This document shows positions 57,501 to 64,000 of a DNA stretch of 64,000 bases, piece after piece; position 1 is the first letter of the stretch; each line of letters starts with the position of its first letter. Position numbers and translations under genes: made by a program. The notes beneath the pieces were generated by a model that had not been told where the DNA came from, made no database searches, and saw only the letters and a list, made by a program, of their open reading frames with translations. This stretch comes from Penelope pileata (Eukaryota; Chordata; Aves; Galliformes; Cracidae), in NCBI GenBank assembly GCA_013396635.1, contig WBMW01003210.1, forward strand, positions 236,878-300,877, written 5' to 3'.

Positions 57501-60199
57501 GAGCACATTTTAACTTTGAAACAGTCACTTGTGTAGTAGGCAAACTATTCCAGGGTCAACCCTGAAATAAATAGGTTAAAGTATTGATATCTACACATTT
57601 CTGATTCCTTTCTGTGCAGCAGAAGATTTCAAGGCTTCTGCTCCTTACAGGAGAAATAGGAGTTACAGATCTGTACTTCTTTCTGGAGATAAAGACAAGA
57701 GATACAGAGAAATGATGAACACCAGCACAGTTTCCCACAGATGACAGTTAAGAAACCATTGTGTCCAATCTGGTAGCCAGAAGTTCAACAGAAGTTCAAT
57801 GAGCTGCTTATTGCACTTTTTTTCTCTTTTCCTTTTTTTTTTCCCAGTACTCAGTATATAGTCTGATAAACCTGTAAATTTCTATATGGAATGGGAAACA
57901 TAGCAGCTTAGTTTCTACACCAAGATCCAAGTGCAGGCATTTTTTATTCAGCTGCTATCGAACAGAAAGGAACTCCCACCCATCCAGGACTAAATTTGTA
58001 TATACCAAAGTCTGTGTAATGCCAAGCAAAAAAAAAGTGTTTAACTTATAGAGCGCTCTATGTGATTGTGTCCAAACAGGTTTTGCTTGGGCTATTATTA
58101 GGTGATAAATTGAGAAAAGTTCCCTTAAATTTAATTCCTCGGAAGATAACCTGTGCATCGATAACCCCAGCACTGTTTGCATTATCAGCTCTGCAAAGAG
58201 CTGATATGTTTTTGAACTATGCAGCACATCACAATCAAAGTCCACCTCTATGCCAGATAAAATATTTGAAAACTGAGAAAACTCTATGAATCACATATAT
58301 TCTTATATGTTTAAGACTTAATAGTGTCATTTCATGTTTGAATACAGTGCTTATCTTGGACATTGAGTTATGAAATGGTGATGTGTAATGCATACTCAAT
58401 GACTTCCAACTGAATAATGTGACAAAGGTCCTTGAATACAATTAAAATGCTTTAAAAAGGCAGGGAAATTAGGATTAGGCATACAAAAAACATAGCTTCA
58501 GTCATTTAGTCACAGATTTTAGAAGGAAGGTGTGTATTTCAAAACAACACTTTAATCTTGATGATGGCAGTAGATAAAATTAAGAAGGTGATTCATTTTT
58601 CCTCATACATTTTTCTGTTACATCTGTGAAATGTATGTACTCCTGAATTGCTGTATAAATTCTATCTCATTCCTGTAGCTCATAGATAGAATGCTTCATA
58701 TTTTTACAACCACTTTTAGATAAGAGAACTACTGTCACAGCACCTACTATATATGTATCGTAGTCTACTCATGGCAATTCATAACCAACAATATCTGAGT
58801 AGATTCTATTCTTTTTCATATAAAAGTCATCGTCTGCACTGGTTGCCTTTAATTTCTACTAGTGTAGGACTACCACTCTGTCGAAGCACAGCCTAATTAT
58901 ATTCTACAAGTTGCAGTTTGCACACAATGTAATTTATATGATATTCTTTTTACACAGAGCCTAAGCAGTGCAAAAAATGTAAAAAGGTCCTGGAAAAACA
59001 CAGGTGCTAGTCTCTGAGAAGAGTAGGATGTACATATTCTTTGTGTCTTCAAAACTACAGTTGTAAATATTGTAATGGTTAACAACATTTATTTAAAATT
59101 GATACGCCACAATTAATGTTGCTGTTAGCAGTTCTAATTCAGCCAATTTATGTACACACATTATTTTGGCACAGACTTCCATGAGGCACTTTTTTTCCTC
59201 CCAGCCTTTATAAGTGATTACTTAATTCATTGTTTTTGAACAATCTGTGTATATATACTGCTTTACTGCAGATGTTTCAAGCTCTACTGTGAAGCCAAAA
59301 CTATTGTCTTCTACAATTCTGATTGCAATATGTAGCTTTTTATTAATAAAACTACATTTTCATAGTATCATTTGAAGATAGGAAAAGGGAATTATTTTAT
59401 TTGATACATGAAAAAATTGTACACAGACAAATGAAGAAGGATCTACTTTGGGAACTTTATCACATGCCTCATCTATTAGCAAAAACAAACAAACAAATAG
59501 ATTGAGTTTAAGATGTTCAAAGAACTGCTCTGTTTTTGCAGCAATGAAGTTTTTTGAAATAATCCTTAGACTCTCCAGCTTGGCAGACAGAAAGTTAAGA
59601 ATGCAGAATGCAAATAATGAAGTGGATGAAGTAGCATATTTAATATGGAAAGGACTGTGGAAATTTGAGGAATCAGACCTGTATCTTTAGAGCAGCATTC
59701 CAGAACAACACCAGTGATGATGTGTATCCTAACAAACAAAACGGCATCAGTGGCTGCCCTGGTACCAGTGGCACAACCTAGCTAAATCACATTTGACTCC
59801 TCTGAACCCCTTGTGGAGTCTCTATGATTAGAAAACATTATTTTTATTGTCTGATTTTGGGTAGGTTGGTTTTATGTTTTTTTTTCTCAATTCAAAATAT
59901 CTGAAATAAAGTGAAAGTTGTATGACAACTGATAAAATTAATGTTTCTATAATATGAAAATAAGATTATGCTTGCAATAGAGTTATAGTGAGAAAGAAGC
60001 CAAGAGAGTCTAAAAACATACATCCTGATGGGAAGATTACACAGGGTGGAAGGAACTAAACCTGGTTTAGTCATGTCTGTTCTGCTTACCGGAAGTTGTT
60101 CCTAGCACATACTGTTTCCATGACTAGGCACTATGTCTATACTGCTCAAGATAGGAGTCCAATCTGCATGATTAGATGACACCAGCAAATTTTAACCTT
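54595..60199. other. Intergenic, no gene seen
   Basis: About 5.6 kb of AT-rich unique sequence, very AT-rich near 54840-54920. Many short open frames, none protein-like. No transposon recognised. Confidence 0.6.
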
Positions 60200-60790
60200 A
60201 CAGAAATGCAGAAGTGTTGGAAGGAATGGACTTCTGACAAGCATCTTGCCCGATTTTCCACTTGAAGGGGGACTATCAACAACTACATCAGGTCAGCTAA
60301 GTTTTTGTCTAGCCAAGTCTTGAAAACTCCCAACGTCAGATATTCCATAACATCTCTGTTCCATGGCTCCATCAATCTCCTATAAATATTTTTCCCTTTA
60401 AATTCAATTTGAATTTCTCAATCCACATTTAACAGCCATTTCAGTTTGCTATATCATCTGGTGGTACCAAGAAAAATTTGTCCCTTTTGTTCTTGTAGCT
60501 ACTTTTCCAGTGGTTGTAAGCCTGTATTAGATTGTTTTCCAGCTTCATCTTCATCGTATTAAAGAATCACAGATCTTTCTTCCTTTTTTCATTAGACACC
60601 CTCTAGGCTCAAGCCCTCTTAATAGCCATCTGATAGACCTGTCCAGTTTCTTTACATTCCCTTTGAACCATAGTCCCAAAACTGGACATGCTAAGGAAAA
60701 TATTTTTTAATCTGCTGAAATTGTCATTTACCTACTGCAACCCTGGTAAAATTTGCATTATTTTCCAGGAGAACACCATACAGCTGTTCA
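60200..60790 (-). mobile_element. Old, highly diverged CR1, antisense
   Basis: The + strand follows the order of an antisense CR1 3' region: GTTGGAAGGAATGGACTTCT, TGTCTAGCCAAGTCTTGAAA with CTCCCA, CCTCTAGGCTCAAGCCCTCT, and CATAGTCCCAAAACTGGACA. Similarity is weak throughout, so it is probably an ancient copy, much older than the one at 34936-36039. The boundaries are approximate. Confidence 0.6.
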
Positions 60791-62852
60791 AGGATCCTTT
60801 ACAGCTTCTGTCTGCACTTTAGACTAGTGCAGGCACAAGAGCAGAAGAGAGCTGGCCTGAATAGTTTAAAACAGCTAACTCAATTTTATCTCACTTGGGA
60901 GATATTCCAGAGAAAGAAGTCTCTCAATTTTCATCAGAAATTGTTTCCTTGTTTACATAGGAAAAAAAAATGTTGGTTATATACGGTCTTTATTTATATC
61001 ACTAAATATCAGCATTATTTTTTAATATCTAGCAGCTCCTGTTATTTTCAAAGGGGACCGTTGAGTGGATATTTATTTACTTCTGGCCCCAGTCGTATTT
61101 GTTCCAAACATTTTTGAATTTCTGAGATATTCACAAATCTGTTACTCCATTTGCTGTATCTGTTGAAAAACCATGTCTAAAGTATGAGATGAAATCACTT
61201 AGTTCTGAATTTTAAATCCTACTAAATATTGTTTAACCCTCAGAAACACTGCTAATTAAACATTTACCACCAACATCTCATTCCTTACTATTTTGTCTTG
61301 ATGTTTGGCTGTCTTTTACCATTATATCAGCACAAAATATTATTTTGAAAGTTTAAAGTATAATAGAAAACATTTTTTCCCCCATTATCTCCATTATATT
61401 ATAAAAGAATTTTTGTCTTTGTACCATTCTAAAAAATAAAGATAAAAAAATTTTCTTTTAGATTAAAACTTACTCTCAAACTGGTTTTAATAGAACCATC
61501 TATTTGCTTCTAGTACTGTGAATACATTTTTATGTGTTGTGCTGTTATGCATGAAAAATGCTGTAACTTCAGACCAGAAAATAGCACACTTATCTCACTG
61601 TGCTTTATGTTATGTAATTGATCCAAATAGAAAAGCACTCTTTTTTTTCACAGAAATAGACAAATGATTTAACTTTTTAATTAAACTTTAAAGCTTTTAA
61701 TTAAATGCCTAAATTGCAAAGAACTATTTCAGTTTAAATTGTCTTTAGATTGCTCAATATGTATTTTCCTATTGCATCTCCTCTGACCTGGAAAGTAACA
61801 AAGAGCAATAAATCACATTCTCACTTCTTAATTGGTACCATTAACACTTCTTTAATTATCCAGGCAGACAAGCACTGATTGTGTAAGTGCTGCAGGTAAA
61901 ACGGAAACTAATGCTTCTAAACCTAATTCTGTCACTAATGTCAAATACTTTTAAAGTATCCACTAGCTGAATAACTTCATTTTCTTGTTTCCTACACTAT
62001 TGTCATACATTCCAATGTTTCCAATGGATTTCCATAGGGAGCAAAGCTGTCCAGCGAATAAACCACAGCTTTAAAGAACTCTGTAGTCTCTTTTCTTTTA
62101 ACATTAATCTGAGGTGACCTTGAGGAAGCAGCCTTCATTCTTTACGCATTGGACACTTCTGTACCTTGCCTATACAGATGATAAACTCTTATACATGGAG
62201 TGTTTCTGAATCTGGCCAGAACTTCAGGTTAATGACATCAACAAGGGATTCCAGACATCACTGCTGTGCTAGAAATAAGAAAAGTATTACAATTGCACCA
62301 ACACCCCAGTCTCTTCAGTGGGTTTCTATCATCTGGGGAGACAGTCCAGAACTCTTACACGGTGTCACGGATAGACTAATCAAATTGTAGAAATCAAATA
62401 TATAAATAATCAAAGATATCTACCCTATTTCTTTATTGCTCTGAATCTCAGCTATGAGGGACATAACCTTTCAATGCAATACCCATTTTCTTCTTATATG
62501 CTATAAGATTGCTCTATCCATTAATACTCTACACCAGCAGAGTTCTGTTAAAAATCTTCATATTGCTTAGGTGCGAGCTATGTGTCAGATGTCTGTCCCC
62601 AGGGACAGTTTTGGTAGATGGTAGTGGCATGGGGTAGCAAGCGAGGGGTTGCTCAATGAAAGAGAGTAACCCAGGAGCTGAAGGTGATGACAGCACAGGC
62701 CAGAGCTGTGCTTTCACAAACCAGGACATAGTACTGCATGGTCTGAGCAGGGGAACATAGTAATAACAGGAGATTTCTTCACCAAGGCAGTGAGTGCACT
62801 TTATACATGGTCAAGTATTAAATTGGGTCCAGGATTCATTCTAAACATCCAG
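60791..62852. other. Intergenic, no gene seen
   Basis: AT-rich unique sequence; no repeat or exon recognised. Confidence 0.6.
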
Positions 62853-63427
62853 TGTTTTGGATGAGCCCCAGAAAGCAGCTCAGCACTACAAAGCAGCTTG
62901 CTCAGTCTCCCACAGAATGATGGAGAATAGGAAGGAGAAAAGTGAGAGAACTTGTGGTTTGAGACAAAGACAATTTAATAGGTAAAGCAAAAGCTGCTCA
63001 AGTAGAGCAAAAGAAGGAATTCATTTGCTGCTTCCTGTCAGCAGGCAGATGTTCAGCCATTTCCAGTAAAGGAAAGTAGGTGCTTATCACATGTAAGAAT
63101 TGCTTGGAAGACAAATAGCATAACTCTGAAAGTCTCCTCCTCTCCTGCTTTCCCTGGCTTTTATTGTTGAGCATGACGTCATATCGTATGGAATGCTTAT
63201 TTGAATCAGCTGTCCTTGCTGTGTTCCCTCCCAGCTTCTAGTCCAACCATAGCCTCCTTACTGATGGAGCAGAGAAACAGAAAAGGCCCTAATGCTGTGT
63301 AAGTGCTGCTCAGCACTAACTAAACTATCAGTATGTTATCAACACTGTTTTGGACACAAATCCAGAACATGGCACCACACGAGGTACTGTGAAGAACAAC
63401 AAATTTATCCCAGCCAAAACCAGTACA
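62853..63427 (-). mobile_element. Solo ERV LTR, subfamily B, antisense
   Basis: A 575-bp element with TG...CA ends on the + strand (TGTTTTGGATGAGCCCCAGA to CCAAAACCAGTACA), lying in reverse. It matches the LTR at 53819-54594 across most of its length and keeps about 20-25 bp plus other short stretches that copy lacks. It has AATAAA (reverse strand, near 63147-63160) and a perfect CRE palindrome. There is no clear target-site duplication. Confidence 0.87.
63174..63181 (-). promoter_or_regulatory. Consensus CRE in LTR
   Basis: TGACGTCA, the exact palindromic CREB/ATF site, within CATGACGTCAT in the U3 part of the LTR. The equivalent positions of the other LTRs carry one-base variants (TGACGTCG, TGACATCA, TGATGTCA). 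Confidence 0.5.
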
Positions 63428-63981
63428 ACTAGTCAGTAAAAATGGCAGGCAGGTCTTGAAAAAGACTTAGAGAAAAGGCTATGATGTATGTCCAAGGTCC
63501 ATGCAACAAACAGAACTGGAACAGCACAGATCCAAACCTTCTCCTGAAGACAACTCAGTATCTCTGAGGAAACAGAGCAAGTTCTCACAGCATTCTCACT
63601 TTGCAACTAAGAAAAAATGCAATCTTATTCCTCACGAGGTGTTTTTCATAATAACCTGCTGCAACTGGTGGCTAAGGAGAATGCAGCTGACAGGGAAACT
63701 GAGGAACCTTTCTTAATTCTCTTGTGATAAACAAATCTGATTTGATAAGGGCTAGGCAACATTGACTGGCCATGATCCACTTCAGCTGCTGTAGATGAAT
63801 TTAAGGAAACACTGTAAAGTCTATATCTAACAGAATCCTGTTCTGTAGTGGATGCCAGAATCATTCACTGAGATCCTCTAATTTAAACAATGATCTTGAC
63901 CTCTTAATGAAGTGATAAATATGAAAACTCATTGGGAATGTAAAATATGGTAAGAATACAGACATGATAATGTGCATTATT
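63428..63981. other. Intergenic, no gene seen
   Basis: Unique sequence; open frames on both strands have no recognisable domain. Confidence 0.6.
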
Positions 63982-64000
63982 AATCATAGAATCACAGAAT
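63982..64000 (-). mobile_element. Start of a CR1 3' tail, antisense, cut by the window edge
   Basis: AATCATAGAATCACAGAAT is the reverse complement of a CR1 tail. The element continues beyond the window. Confidence 0.8.

Noticed and set aside
1..64000. CRISPR arrays, tRNA or rRNA genes, bacterial operons, integrated full-length provirus
   Set aside because: No spaced direct repeats, no cloverleaf-type sequence noticed, and no gag, pol or env of retroviral type; the only RT sequences are CR1.

Overview
This is avian nuclear DNA. The evidence is many CR1 LINE 3' ends carrying the bird/reptile-type tail (ATTCTATGATTCTATG-like or ATTCTGTGATT-like), several solo ERV LTRs, AT-rich unique sequence and spliced vertebrate exons. 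A galliform bird such as chicken is the most likely source, but the species is inferred, not shown. Nothing bacterial or plasmid-like is present.

Region 1 (1-~6,410, + strand) is the 3' end of a contactin gene, which I identify as CNTN5 from the exon peptides. Four coding exons (1708-1894, 2341-2453, 4403-4571, 6033-6136) join without a frame break into 190 codons and a stop. They encode the second half of the third fibronectin-III domain, the whole fourth one, and a hydrophobic C-terminal tail typical of GPI-anchor addition. A poly(A) signal lies at 6387-6392. A solo LTR sits in the third intron shown, and its end lies only 20 bp from the acceptor of exon 4403-4571.

Region 2 (~6.4-64 kb) is intergenic as far as I can see: no further exon of a recognisable gene. 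It is a graveyard of mobile elements. There are about fifteen CR1 pieces in both orientations (clearest at 7861-8098, 12770-13065, 16230-17880, 19498-19955, 21985-22557, 30940-31212, 32795-33896, 34440-36039 and 50125-51000), four more solo LTRs, two possible MIR/core-SINE relics and simple repeats. The densest patch is 32.8-36.4 kb, where CR1s, an LTR, an unexplained insert and a processed pseudogene of NDUFA4 (~36040-36370) are nested or abutting.

The longest repeat-poor stretches are 22.6-30.0, 40.4-50.1 (apart from a possible MIR) and 54.6-60.2 kb.

Three single N characters (20394, 34340, 54130) mark assembly joins. The one at 54130 separates two identical 270-bp copies and is almost certainly a false duplication. 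The one at 34340 cuts through an LTR and a CR1, and sequence is probably missing there. I found no convincing new biological system. The items most worth checking are the LTR beside the CNTN5 splice acceptor, the NDUFA4 retrocopy in a genome whose LINEs rarely copy mRNAs, and the foreign insert inside a CR1.
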